Source: Rhizobium leguminosarum bv. trifolii WSM2297
GTDB taxonomy: Bacteria; Pseudomonadota; Alphaproteobacteria; Rhizobiales; Rhizobiaceae
Assembly (NCBI RefSeq): GCF_000271845.1
Contig: NZ_JH719395.1
Location: forward strand, 3,342,253 to 3,406,252
Reading direction: 5' to 3'
Length of the DNA: 64,000 nucleotides
The translations under genes and the position numbers were made by a program. Positions 19,058 through 28,503 of this stretch are shown in pieces. Under the pieces are notes generated by a model, which worked only from the letters and a program-made list of their open reading frames with translations, did not search any database and had not been told where the DNA came from. How positions within the stretch are numbered: position 1 is the stretch's first letter; each line of letters opens with the position of its first letter.

Positions 19058-19963
19058 CTACGGCATATTGCCATAGTTGCTGCAAGCGGCGCGAAGCCGG
19101 GGCAGCGCCCAATCGATAAAGGCGCGCACCTTCAGGGCGAGTAAGCCCTGACGCGAATAGACGATGTTGATCGGCTTCGACTCGCCGCCATAGTCCTTCA
19201 AAATCTGCACAAGCGCGCCCGAGGACACTTCCTCCGGCACTTGATAGTCGAAGAGGCGGCCGATCCCGGCTCCATTGAGCGCGGCGGCGACGCAATTGGC
19301 GGCCGTGTTCACCTCGATCCGGCTCCGCGGCAAGACTTCGACGGACTTCCCGTCGATCTCGAAACTCCAAAAGAACGACCGCTTGTGGAACATGATCCCA
19401 TCGTGATCGATAAGCTCGCTGGGATGCTGGGGCACGCCATGCCGTTCCAGATAGGCCGGGCTCGCGCAGGTCAACAGACGGAACTCGCCGGCCTTGACGG
19501 CGTAGAGCGAACTGTCGATCAAATCACCAAGCCGGATGGCGACATCGACCTGCTCATTGACGAGATGAACAGAACGGTCGAGAGAAAGAACGTTCAATAT
19601 CACCTCCGGATGCTTGTCCATGAAGTCGAGTGCAATCGGCAGGACATACCGGTGGCCAAACTCGATCGGCATTGTGACGGTCAGCAATCCCCGCGGCGTC
19701 TGATACTCGCCTGACGCCCTGCGTTCGACCTCCTCCAGATCGGCGATAATCTTGCGCGCCGCGTCGACATAGTCGCGACCGGCATCCGTGAGCTGCAGGT
19801 TGCGGCTTGTTCGGATGATGAGGTTTGTGCCGAGATATCGCTCCAGATCGGCGACCTTGCGGCTGACGCTCGGCAGCGGTGCGTTCAGTTTCCGGCTGCC
19901 CGCCGACAAGCTCCCGGCGTCAACCACGGCAAGCAGAACCCGCATTGCATCAAGCCGATCCAT
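19058..19963 (-). CDS. LysR family transcriptional regulator
   Basis: 301 aa. A winged helix-turn-helix (about 1-60) includes GSLSAGSRKLNAPLPSVSRKVADLERYLGTNLIIRTSRNLQLTDAG, and a periplasmic-binding-like effector domain (about 90-290) follows. The C-terminal KVRAFIDWALPRLR is usual for the family. It is divergent from the EamA transporter gene with a long spacer, and such LysR/EamA pairs commonly regulate each other's export genes; here that is inference. Effector unknown. Confidence 0.93.
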   Translation of the reverse strand: MDRLDAMRVLLAVVDAGSLSAGSRKLNAPLPSVSRKVADLERYLGTNLIIRTSRNLQLTDAGRDYVDAARKIIADLEEVERRASGEYQTPRGLLTVTMPIEFGHRYVLPIALDFMDKHPEVILNVLSLDRSVHLVNEQVDVAIRLGDLIDSSLYAVKAGEFRLLTCASPAYLERHGVPQHPSELIDHDGIMFHKRSFFWSFEIDGKSVEVLPRSRIEVNTAANCVAAALNGAGIGRLFDYQVPEEVSSGALVQILKDYGGESKPINIVYSRQGLLALKVRAFIDWALPRLRAACSNYGNMP

Positions 19964-20351
19964 AACGCCCCGACGATTAGAAGCCTGGATATTTGAGAAT
20001 ATGAGAAATCGCTTCTGGTGAATAGGCGGTACAGCGCGATGGCCGCCCAGAAGCGTTTCGGCCGCATCGCGGCGCGCGGCGGTTAGGAAACGCGGAGCAA
20101 TGACCGGGCCATCGCGCCGCCATCACGCCGGACAGCCTCCTGCCGTTCAACTCGGCCTCGTCGAGGCAGAACTGGTTCGCGATTTCATGGATGAGCATCG
20201 AGAGGGTGGTTCTCAATTTCACTGGCTACCGGGCAGGGTTTTCGGCACGTAAATTTCGCCCATTCGATCAAGGATTTCCCTTGATTGTTAACCGACTGTC
20301 GGCGTCACGGGAGTTAAAGCTCAGCGGCGCAAATTCAAGAGGGTGAACATT
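19964..20351. other. Intergenic region, LysR / EamA divergent spacer
   Basis: 388 bases between divergent genes. It holds short open frames only; the best, 20100-20252 on the plus strand (50 codons), ends VRDFMDEHREGGSQFHWLPGRVFGT and may be a relic of a longer gene, but I could not assign it. LysR operators (T-N11-A) must lie here; none stands out. Confidence 0.4.
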
Positions 20352-21320
20352 ATGGACAGACTCTTCTATGTCGGCGTGTCAGCCGCTCTCTTTGCGGCCT
20401 TTGCCTTTTCGCTCAACTTTGTTGTGCCCTTCATCATCGGTGATTATTCGACCTTTGATTTTGCCCTCATCCGTCATCTTGTCTCGGGTCTGGTCGGTCT
20501 ATACATCCTGTTTTCGGAGAAGCGCGTAATGCGCCATCTCACGCTTCGGAACGGCTTGCAGGCCATCTGGCTCGCCTTCATCGGATATGTCGGCTACTTC
20601 CTGACGGTGACCGGGGCGGCCGTCTTTGCCGGGCCGGTCATCGCCCCGGCCTTTCTCGGTCTGGTACCGATCCTATTGATGGTTATTGGCAATCAGCGTC
20701 AGGGATCATTGCCGTGGCAATCGCTTATGGTGCCTTTGGCGCTGGTGCTGGTCGGCCTTGTCCTCGTCAATGGCACGGCATTCACGACTGAAGGATTGAA
20801 CTCCGTTAAATCACTGTGGGTTGGCGTGCCGCTGGCGCTTGCTGCCGTGGGGCTTTGGGTCTGGTTCGCTCTCGCCAACCAGGCTGCACTCGCTGCCCGA
20901 CCAGAAATGCCCTCCGGCGTGTGGTCGGCCCTGATACTGGTCGGAGGTGGCGTCTTGATGCTGGCCTTCTATCCTATCGGTGCCGCGATGGATCTCTTCC
21001 AGTTGCCAGCATTCGGATTCGGCTGGAGTGCCGCCGGCAACTTATATGTCTGGAGTGCATCTTTCGCGCTGCTGGCAACCGTCGGCGGCGTCTGGGCCTG
21101 GAACATTGCGTCACGGAGCCTGCCTGTTGCCCTGGCTGCGCAATTGATCGTGTCGGAAACAGCCTTCGGTGTCATCGGGGGACTTGTCGTGCATGCTCGT
21201 TGGCCAACCCCGATCGAAGTCGCTGGGGTAACTGTCCTGATCGCCGGCGTCGTTCTGTCAGTGCGGATTTTCTATGATCGCCAATTTGCCTCGGGTAAGA
21301 CATCGTTTGCGCATGAGTGA
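20352..21320 (+). CDS. EamA (DMT) family transporter
   Basis: 322 aa with ten hydrophobic segments in two EamA repeats, for example LFYVGVSAALFAAFAFSLNFVVPF at the start and LAAQLIVSETAFGVIGGLVVHARWPTPIEVAGVTVLIAGVVLSV near the end. The family exports small metabolites, often amino acids or purines; substrate unknown. The ATG has AAGAGGG nine bases before it, while an upstream in-frame GTG lies on top of that site and is less likely. Base composition is a little less GC-rich than neighbours, which suggests transfer but is weak evidence. Confidence 0.85.
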   Translation: MDRLFYVGVSAALFAAFAFSLNFVVPFIIGDYSTFDFALIRHLVSGLVGLYILFSEKRVMRHLTLRNGLQAIWLAFIGYVGYFLTVTGAAVFAGPVIAPAFLGLVPILLMVIGNQRQGSLPWQSLMVPLALVLVGLVLVNGTAFTTEGLNSVKSLWVGVPLALAAVGLWVWFALANQAALAARPEMPSGVWSALILVGGGVLMLAFYPIGAAMDLFQLPAFGFGWSAAGNLYVWSASFALLATVGGVWAWNIASRSLPVALAAQLIVSETAFGVIGGLVVHARWPTPIEVAGVTVLIAGVVLSVRIFYDRQFASGKTSFAHE

Positions 21321-21361
21321 TCTGCTGGACGCAGGGACAGTAAGGGGCGCGTCCCGGTCGC

Positions 21362-22030
21362 TCAAATTCGTCGATCGAACACAGCGACCGGCGTCTTCAG
21401 CCGATAGAGCGTCGTCGGTCGCCGGGCCCGCTCGGTCTGCCGTTTTTCGCCCTCGACCACTTCGAGCAGATCCAGATCGTTGATTTTGCGACGAAAGGCA
21501 CTTTGGTCCAGCCGTTCGCCCATCACCGTTTCATAGATGGCCTGCAGTTCCGACATCGTGAAGACCTCGGGAAGCAGCCTTGCCGGAATGGTCGAATAGG
21601 CGCCCTTGCCGCGCAACCGCGCCAGCGCGGCGGTGACGATCTCATTGTGATCGAAAGGCAGTTTGCCTGTTGCCTCGACCGGCCGCAATTCCAGAGGGCT
21701 AGCGGCGCTCTCCAACGCTACCTGGGGGACCAGCGCAAAATACGCAATCGACACCGACCAGTCGCGAGGGTCGCGCCGCGCCGAAGCGAAGGTGGCGAGT
21801 TGTTCGAAGAATATGCCCTCGATCCCTGCCTTGGCCTTGAGGATACGGCGCACGGCCGCCTCGGCATCGGCGTCTTCGTCGGTGTGCAGATAGCCGCCGA
21901 TCAGCGCCGGAACGCCGGCAAATGGCTCGGCGGATCGAGGCAGCAACGCCGTGCACAATCGTCCATCGTGCAGCGTCAGCAGGACGATGTCGACCGTCAC
22001 CATCGGCCGTGCGAATTCAGCCTCTGCCAT
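21362..22030 (-). CDS. Nudix-type regulator (NrtR-like, Nudix plus winged helix)
   Basis: 222 aa. An N-terminal Nudix-like domain (about 8-140) with GGYLHTDEDADAEAAVRRILKAKAGI in place of the Nudix box: the first G-x5-E is present but the catalytic Glu pair of REUxEE is replaced by Ala/Lys, so it should bind rather than hydrolyse its ligand. A C-terminal winged-helix domain (about 150-215, LLPEVFTMSELQAIYETVMGERLDQSAFRRKI) follows. This is the NrtR layout. It is divergent from the VWA/PurA-like genes. The start is the ATG preceded by AGGAAG; another ATG lies directly on that site. Ligand unknown. Confidence 0.85.
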   Translation of the reverse strand: MAEAEFARPMVTVDIVLLTLHDGRLCTALLPRSAEPFAGVPALIGGYLHTDEDADAEAAVRRILKAKAGIEGIFFEQLATFASARRDPRDWSVSIAYFALVPQVALESAASPLELRPVEATGKLPFDHNEIVTAALARLRGKGAYSTIPARLLPEVFTMSELQAIYETVMGERLDQSAFRRKINDLDLLEVVEGEKRQTERARRPTTLYRLKTPVAVFDRRI

Positions 22031-22147
22031 CAGCATCTTCCTGGTTAATGCATGTCGCCCCGGAAATGTGCAGCGGTTCCGGGATAACGACGCAACGCGT
22101 TTTCGTGTTCTCCGGCTCTCATACGCGCCATCAGAAAAAATGACAAT

Positions 22148-22190
22148 TTGCAAATAGCAACTTGCAACATGCACTTTGCAAGTCTATATA
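22148..22190 (+). promoter_or_regulatory. Triple TTGCAA operator and promoter of the VWA/PurA-like operon
   Basis: Three palindromic TTGCAA hexamers stand at 22148, 22162 and 22176, exactly 14 bases apart. The middle one doubles as a -35 (TTGCAA), with TATATA 17 bases downstream (22185-22190), so a bound protein would block RNA polymerase. The region lies between the Nudix-type regulator and the genes it probably controls; CTTGCAA...TTGCAAG also forms an inverted repeat. Confidence 0.6.
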
Positions 22191-22259
22191 GGTGATGACG
22201 AAGGGCAGTAGGCAAACGCCTGAGCCTGATCGCCAAGGCAACAGCAAAGGAGTGAAACC

Positions 22260-23162
22260 ATGGGTATGGGACGTTTCAGCACAGCCGACTGGGCGGCCTA
22301 CAATGCACGCCATGTGGATGGCCGCAGCCGGTCGGAAGTATTCGGCGCCACCGGCATCGATCCGCAGTTCGACCCGGCGCGCTTTTCCACCCGCGAGAGC
22401 CGCGACAGCGCCTACAATCCGCAATCGACCCCGATTATTCTGGCCTCGGATGTGACCGGCTCGATGGGCATGATTGCCCACGAGCTCATGCGCGGCGGCC
22501 TCGTTACCCTGACATCGGAGATTTACGACCGCCGTCCGGTATCCGATCCGCATATCATGGTGGCGGCGGTAGGAGATGCATATACCGATGTAGCACCGCT
22601 GCAGGCCACCCAGTTCGAGGCCGATATCTCGCTTGCCAGCCAGATCCGCGCCTTGTGGCTGGAAGGCAATGGCGGCGGTAATGACGGCGAGAGCTACAGC
22701 GCCGCCCACCTTCTGGCAGCCCTCAAGACGTCGACCGATGCCTTCGAAAGGCGCGGCCGTAAGGGCTATCTCTTCACCATCGGCGACGAGCCGGTTCACA
22801 ATGGCCTGACCGCCCCTCAGATTGCCCGCATCTTCGGCATCGAACCGCCGCGCGGTCTGACCGCCCGAGAATGCCTGGCGATGGCGCAGAGATCCTATGA
22901 GGTCTTCCACATCGTCATCCGCGAGGGCTATGCAGCCACGCGGCTCGGCCGGGTGCTCGAGAGCTGGCAGCCGTTGCTGCCCGACCGGACCTTCGTGCTC
23001 GATGACCACAGGCGCATTGCCGAACTGGTGGTTTCGATCATCGAGATCACCGAAGGCCGGGACCCCGGCGACGTGGCAGCCAGCTGGCCGGGTGCGGCGG
23101 CCGCAGTCGTCGCCAAGGCCATCGGCGAACGCCCGAAGCGGCGCCTGCTGCCGTTCTTCTGA
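22260..23162 (+). CDS. VWA-like protein of the Nudix/PurA-like cassette
   Basis: 300 aa, no signal peptide. A MIDAS-like DVTGSMG (Asp64, Thr66, Ser68) is followed by GNGGGNDGES (137-145) and FTIGDEPVH (172-180, Asp176), as in von Willebrand A domains that hold a metal and bind partners. The N-terminal 55 residues (Tyr/Arg-rich) and the C-terminal part match no domain I recognise. It is preceded by AAAGGAG, transcribed from the TTGCAA promoter, and followed after 147 bases by a PurA paralogue. Function unknown; VWA proteins often act as partners of ATPases, which are not seen here. Confidence 0.75.
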   Translation: MGMGRFSTADWAAYNARHVDGRSRSEVFGATGIDPQFDPARFSTRESRDSAYNPQSTPIILASDVTGSMGMIAHELMRGGLVTLTSEIYDRRPVSDPHIMVAAVGDAYTDVAPLQATQFEADISLASQIRALWLEGNGGGNDGESYSAAHLLAALKTSTDAFERRGRKGYLFTIGDEPVHNGLTAPQIARIFGIEPPRGLTARECLAMAQRSYEVFHIVIREGYAATRLGRVLESWQPLLPDRTFVLDDHRRIAELVVSIIEITEGRDPGDVAASWPGAAAAVVAKAIGERPKRRLLPFF

Positions 23163-23169
23163 ATCCAGG

Positions 23170-23245
23170 AAAAGTGCTAGGCGCTTTCCCCGGGAAACAA
23201 AAGGTTGGAGCGGTTCTGAGCTGCCACAAAGAGCTGAACCGCTCT
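23170..23245. repeat. Degenerate rhizobial palindromic repeat in cassette spacer
   Basis: AAAGTGC..GCGCTTT, then GAGCGGTTC (23208-23216) paired with GAACCGCTC (23236-23244) around a 19-base loop. The AAACAAAAGGTTGGAGCG part resembles the sequence at 40877. There is no T tract, so it is not a typical terminator. Confidence 0.45.
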
Positions 23246-23309
23246 GGCTCCATATCTTCCAGAACAAAAGCCCCCGGCGCGCTCCGGGATCCATTTTGAG
23301 GAGCAGAAC

Positions 23310-24521
23310 ATGAGCACTCGAGCACAGGCCGTGATCGGCGCGCTTTATGGCGACGAAGGCAAGGGACTGATGGTCGATCGCCTTGCCGCAGCCACGCCAG
23401 AAGCCGTGGTGGTTCGCAGCAATGGCGGTGCTCAGGCCGGCCACACCGTGGTTGATCCCGCCGGCCTCCGCCATGTCTTCCATCATATCGGCTCGGGCAG
23501 CTTTGCCGGGGCCGCCACGCATTTCAGCCGCTTTTTCGTCGCCCATCCGATGCTGCTGCTCGACGAGTTGGCGGCCCTCGGTGAGCTTGGTGTGAGACCT
23601 CAGATCAGCAGCGACCCGCGTGCCCCGGTCACCACACCGTTAGACGTCATCCTCAACCAGGCCTTGGAGCTGGCGCGCGGCACTGCCCGTCATGGCAGCT
23701 GCGGCCTCGGCTTCGGCGAGACCATCGAGCGCAATCTGCACCCGGAATTCGCTCTCTCGACGAAGGATCTGTTCCGCCTCGATCTGCACGCCCGCCTTGT
23801 TTCCATCCGCGATGCCTGGGTGCCTGTCCGGCTGGCAGCGCTCGGCATCACCGCCCTGCCCGCAGAACTGGCCGCCGCACTGGCTGACGACATCACCATC
23901 GCCCGCTTTGAGGCCGATTGCGCCGCCTATCTCGAGCGCGTCACGCTCTGGCCCGACCGGCGGCTGTGCGAACGCGGCACTGTCATCTTCGAAGCGGCGC
24001 AGGGCCTCGCGCTTGATCAGGACCGTGGAGCATTTCCCCACGTCACCCGTTCGAATACCGGGCTCGCCAACATGCTCGCGATCTCAGCCGAGGCCGGCAT
24101 TAGCGAACTCGACGCAACATATGCGACGCGCTGCTACACCACCCGGCACGGCGCAGGGCCGCTCAAGGGGGAAGTCCCCGCACTGCCCGGCATCCATGTC
24201 ATCGACCCCACCAACGCGCCAAACGAGTGGCAAGGGACTTTGCGGCTCGCCCCGCTCGATCTCGGCACGTTGCGCAACGCCATTGCACACGATCTGACCT
24301 TGGATCGCGGCGGCATCATGGTCAGGGCCGGGCTGGCGGTGACCTGTCTCGATCAGGCGGAGGATGACTTTGCCGTCACGGATGACGGAGCGGCAATACG
24401 GCTTGATCCTGCCCACGCGGCATCACGCATAGCCGATCTTGCCGGCCTGCCGCTCTGGGCCGAAAGCTGGGGACCGCGTCGCGGTGATGTCAGGCTCTGT
24501 ACGGATGCAGCCGCCGCGTGA
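23310..24521 (+). CDS. Divergent adenylosuccinate synthetase (PurA) paralogue
   Basis: 403 aa, slightly short for PurA (about 430). The core is kept: P-loop GDEGKG (14-19, with catalytic Asp15), NGGAQAGHT with His45, EAAQGLALDQDRG (228-240), SNTG and YTTRHGAGP (276-284). Two substrate sites are changed: the aspartate-binding loop TTGRRRR of PurA reads roughly EWQGTLR (306-312), and the guanine-reading TKLD reads TCLD (345-348). So it is unlikely to be the housekeeping enzyme; a related nucleotide ligation with another acceptor is possible. GAGGAG precedes the ATG. It follows the VWA gene in one likely operon. Confidence 0.85.
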   Translation: MSTRAQAVIGALYGDEGKGLMVDRLAAATPEAVVVRSNGGAQAGHTVVDPAGLRHVFHHIGSGSFAGAATHFSRFFVAHPMLLLDELAALGELGVRPQISSDPRAPVTTPLDVILNQALELARGTARHGSCGLGFGETIERNLHPEFALSTKDLFRLDLHARLVSIRDAWVPVRLAALGITALPAELAAALADDITIARFEADCAAYLERVTLWPDRRLCERGTVIFEAAQGLALDQDRGAFPHVTRSNTGLANMLAISAEAGISELDATYATRCYTTRHGAGPLKGEVPALPGIHVIDPTNAPNEWQGTLRLAPLDLGTLRNAIAHDLTLDRGGIMVRAGLAVTCLDQAEDDFAVTDDGAAIRLDPAHAASRIADLAGLPLWAESWGPRRGDVRLCTDAAAA

Positions 24522-24534
24522 ATCCCTGGTAATC

Positions 24535-24566
24535 AAAAGAGCCCGCGCGGCAATGCCGGCGGGCTC
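24535..24566 (-). terminator. Intrinsic terminator of argG
   Basis: GAGCCCGC (24539-24546) pairs with GCGGGCTC (24559-24566); on the minus strand the stem is followed by TTTTGATT. It starts 26 bases after the argG stop, and also faces the end of the PurA-like gene. Confidence 0.8.
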
Positions 24567-24591
24567 ATATCCGGTGCGGAGACGACCGGGA

Positions 24592-25815
<1,224 letters not shown>

Positions 25816-25990
25816 GATGATGAGGTCCGTTGCATAAAAGGCCGGCGAAAACCCGGTATCGCGGCACTTTTAGCGAGATTGGCGCGTGACGCAAGGGCAA
25901 GTGCGGCACCGCCGGCGCGATAGCGTTGACAGCGCGAAAGCGGAGCCCATATTCGCCAACGTCCGAACAATGATCGAGGAGGGGCTCCCC

Positions 25991-26842
25991 GTGACCAATA
26001 TTCAAGACATTTTCAAGAAATCCAATGTTGCAGTCGTCACCGGCGGCGCGTCCGGCATCGGCCTGGCGGCCGCGAAATATTTCGCCGGGCGCGGCATGAG
26101 CGTCGCCATTGCCGATCTCGGCGGCGATCGGCTGGCCGCGGCCGCCGACGAACTCAAGGCCGTTGCCGGCGAAGAAAATGTGATGGCGGTCGAAACCGAC
26201 GTCGCAGCCAGAGACTCGCTGGAGGCGCTCGAACGCGCCGTGCTCCAGCGTTTCGGCCGCGTGCACGTGCTGATGAACAATGCCGGCATCGGCCCGGAAA
26301 CCTCGATCTTCAGCCCGCAGGCGAACTGGGACCACATCTTCGCCGTCAATCTGATGGGCGTCATCAACGGCACGCGCACCTTCGGCCCGAAGATGCTGTC
26401 GCACGGCGAGCCCGGCCTGATCATCAACACCGGCTCCAAGCAGGGCATCACCACGCCGCCCGGCAATCCCGCCTACAATATCTCAAAGGCCGGGGTGAAG
26501 GTCTTTACCGAAGCGCTCGAGCATGAGCTTCGCAACATCGACGGCGGGAAGATCTCCGCCCATCTTCTGATCCCGGGCTTCGTCTTCACCGGCCTCACCA
26601 AGGGCGACCGCGCGGAAAAGCCGGCCGGCGCCTGGACGCCGGAGCAGACCGTCGATTTCATGGTCGAAAGCCTTGAGCGCGGCGATTTCTATATCCTCTG
26701 CCCCGACAACGACGTGGCCCGGCCGGTCGACGAACGCCGCATGGCCTGGGCTGCCGGCGACGTCATCGAGAATCGCCCGCCGCTGTCGCGCTGGCACAAG
26801 GACTATGCCGACAAGTTCAAGGCCTTCCTGGAACAGAAGTGA
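25991..26842 (+). CDS. SDR family NAD(P)-dependent oxidoreductase
   Basis: 283 aa. Rossmann motif TGGASGIG (17-24), NNAG at 96-99, Ser149 in NTGSK and Tyr162/Lys166 in NPAYNISKAG form the classical SDR active site. Substrate unknown; the C-terminal YILCPDNDVARPVDERRMAWAAGDVIENRPPLSRWH segment occurs in a set of rhizobial SDRs. I chose the GTG behind GAGGAGGGG (25976-25984); an upstream ATG would overlap this site and the long frame from 25886 has no ribosome signal. Confidence 0.9.
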   Translation: MTNIQDIFKKSNVAVVTGGASGIGLAAAKYFAGRGMSVAIADLGGDRLAAAADELKAVAGEENVMAVETDVAARDSLEALERAVLQRFGRVHVLMNNAGIGPETSIFSPQANWDHIFAVNLMGVINGTRTFGPKMLSHGEPGLIINTGSKQGITTPPGNPAYNISKAGVKVFTEALEHELRNIDGGKISAHLLIPGFVFTGLTKGDRAEKPAGAWTPEQTVDFMVESLERGDFYILCPDNDVARPVDERRMAWAAGDVIENRPPLSRWHKDYADKFKAFLEQK

Positions 26843-27023
26843 TCGGCACGACCAAGGCATCTCATCGCAAAGCTGCGCGGCGGGTTTGCGATGACATCGC
26901 ATAAAAGGCTGATGCGCTTCACGTGAATCAAGTTTAGTGCGACGTGCATGAGAAGCTTTGATTGGTAATTTTCTGAAAGCTGGATAAAAAATCGTCCGAT
27001 CTTTCCGGCTTTCAGAGTGTGCC

Positions 27024-27665
27024 ATGGATTTCCTGCCCAGCCTGTCGACCCTTTTGGCCTTTGCCGCTGCAACCCTGCTGCTCGCGGCGACCCCGGGTCC
27101 CGACATGACGCTGTCGATCAGCCGTTCGCTGGCCCAGGGCAAGAAGGCGGCCCTCTTCGTCGTCGTCGGCACCAGCCTCGGCATCGTCGTTCACACGATG
27201 CTGGTCGCCTTCGGCATTTCGGCGCTGATCACCGCCTCGCCGACCGCCTTCCTCATCCTGAAGACCGGCGGCGCCGCCTATCTGCTCTGGCTGGCGGTCC
27301 AGGCGATCCGCTTCGGCTCGAAGCTCACGGTCGCCAAGGTCGAGGCGCAGAAGGGAACGGCGCTTGCAAACATTTCGTCGGGCTTCTGGGTCAATCTTCT
27401 GAACCCCAAGGTCATCATCTTCTTCATGACCTTCCTGCCGCAATTCGTCAGCGCCGGCGATCCCGCCGTGACGCAGAAGCTGCTTTTCCTCGGGTTTTGC
27501 TTCATCCTGATCGGCATGCCGGTCAATGCCGGCGTGGTCTTTGCCGCCGACTGGCTGGCCTCCTGGCTGCAGAACAACAAGAAGGTGCTGCGCGGCATCG
27601 ACTATACCTTCGCCGGCGTCTTCTCGATCTTCGCCGCAAAGATCCTGCTCACCCAAGCCAGATGA
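27024..27665 (+). CDS. LysE family translocator
   Basis: 213 aa with six hydrophobic segments. LLLAATPGPDMTLSISRSLAQGKKAALFVVVGTSLGIVVHT holds the PGP signature of LysE/RhtB exporters, and NISSGFWVNLLNPKVIIFFMTFLPQFV the second conserved region. Likely an amino-acid exporter; substrate unknown. It is convergent with the TrpZ-like ATPase gene. Two LysE genes lie in this window (the other at 18229), in different subgroups. A palindromic TTCACGTGAA lies about 100 bases upstream. Confidence 0.9.
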   Translation: MDFLPSLSTLLAFAAATLLLAATPGPDMTLSISRSLAQGKKAALFVVVGTSLGIVVHTMLVAFGISALITASPTAFLILKTGGAAYLLWLAVQAIRFGSKLTVAKVEAQKGTALANISSGFWVNLLNPKVIIFFMTFLPQFVSAGDPAVTQKLLFLGFCFILIGMPVNAGVVFAADWLASWLQNNKKVLRGIDYTFAGVFSIFAAKILLTQAR

Positions 27666-27679
27666 CCAGCCGCTCCCGG

Positions 27680-27716
27680 TCGGCTAAACCGACAGCACGC
27701 TGTCGGCGCTAGCCGA
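27680..27716. terminator. Nested palindrome between convergent genes
   Basis: Outer TCGGCTA/TAGCCGA (27680-27686, 27710-27716) encloses CCGACAGC/GCTGTCGG (27689-27706) with a two-base loop. No clear T tract; a bidirectional transcript end is likely, but unproved. It overlaps the stop of the ATPase gene. Confidence 0.5.
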
Positions 27717-28503
27717 TCAGCAAAGCATCGTCGTCGAGCGTCTGGCCGCGCATCTTGCGGAACATGGCGATCAGGTCCTCGACCTGCAGGTTCTTTCTGT
27801 TGTCACCCGCGACATCGAGAACGATCTCGCCGCCATGCAGCATGATCGTGCGGTGGCCGTAGTCCAGCGCCTGGCGCATGGAGTGCGTCACCATCATCGT
27901 CGTCAGTTTGCGCTCGGCAACGATCTTCTGCGTCAGGTTCATCACGAACTCCGCCATTCCCGGGTCGAGTGCTGCCGTGTGTTCGTCGAGCAGCAGCACT
28001 TCGGAGCCGGCAAGCGTCGCCATGACGAGCGAAACGGCCTGCCGCTGCCCGCCGGAGAGCAAATCCATGCGGTCCTTCAGCCGGTTTTCCAGCCCGAGAT
28101 TGAGCTCGGCGATCCGCTCCTTGAAATAGTCCCGGCGTTTGCCGCCAAGCGCCGGCGCCAGCCCGCGCTTCTCGCCGCGGCGAGCCGCCAGAGCAAGATT
28201 TTCCTCGATCGACAGCGAACCGCAGCTTCCCGTCAGCGGATCCTGGAAGACGCGCGCAACCAGACCGGCGCGCGATGCCGTCGACTTGCGGGTCACCTCG
28301 TTCTTGCCGATCAGCACCTGCCCCTCACTCGGCAGGACGTCGCCGGCGAGCACACCGAGCAAAGTCGATTTGCCGGCGCCGTTGGAGCCGATGACGGTGA
28401 CGAAGGAGCCTTGCTCGATCGTCAGGCTAACGCCGTTCAGCGCCTGCTTCTGCAGCGGCGTGCCGCGCCCGAAAACGACCTTGATATCCTTAACGCTGAT
28501 CAT
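27709..28503 (-). CDS. TrpZ-type ABC transporter ATP-binding protein
   Basis: 264 aa. Walker A GSNGAGKST (39-47), LSGGQRQAVSL and Walker B LLLDEHTAALDP are intact, with the Q-loop FQDPLTGSCG. The GSCGSLSIEENLALAARRG segment is seen in the ATPase of TrpXYZ-type importers of the DUF534/ABC_sub_bind class. It overlaps the permease stop by 4 bases (ATGA) and is the last gene of the three. The solute is probably a branched or aromatic compound; not decided by the sequence. Confidence 0.93.
   Translation of the reverse strand: MISVKDIKVVFGRGTPLQKQALNGVSLTIEQGSFVTVIGSNGAGKSTLLGVLAGDVLPSEGQVLIGKNEVTRKSTASRAGLVARVFQDPLTGSCGSLSIEENLALAARRGEKRGLAPALGGKRRDYFKERIAELNLGLENRLKDRMDLLSGGQRQAVSLVMATLAGSEVLLLDEHTAALDPGMAEFVMNLTQKIVAERKLTTMMVTHSMRQALDYGHRTIMLHGGEIVLDVAGDNRKNLQVEDLIAMFRKMRGQTLDDDALLIG

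Noticed and set aside
23310..24521. Housekeeping adenylosuccinate synthetase (purA), or phage-type PurZ
   Set aside because: The aspartate-binding loop and TKLD motif are altered, and none of the usual PurZ neighbours (DatZ, phage polymerase) is present.
26918..26927. Palindrome TTCACGTGAA as a regulator site before a LysE gene
   Set aside because: A single ten-base palindrome, about 100 bases upstream and no adjacent regulator; too little to claim as an operator.
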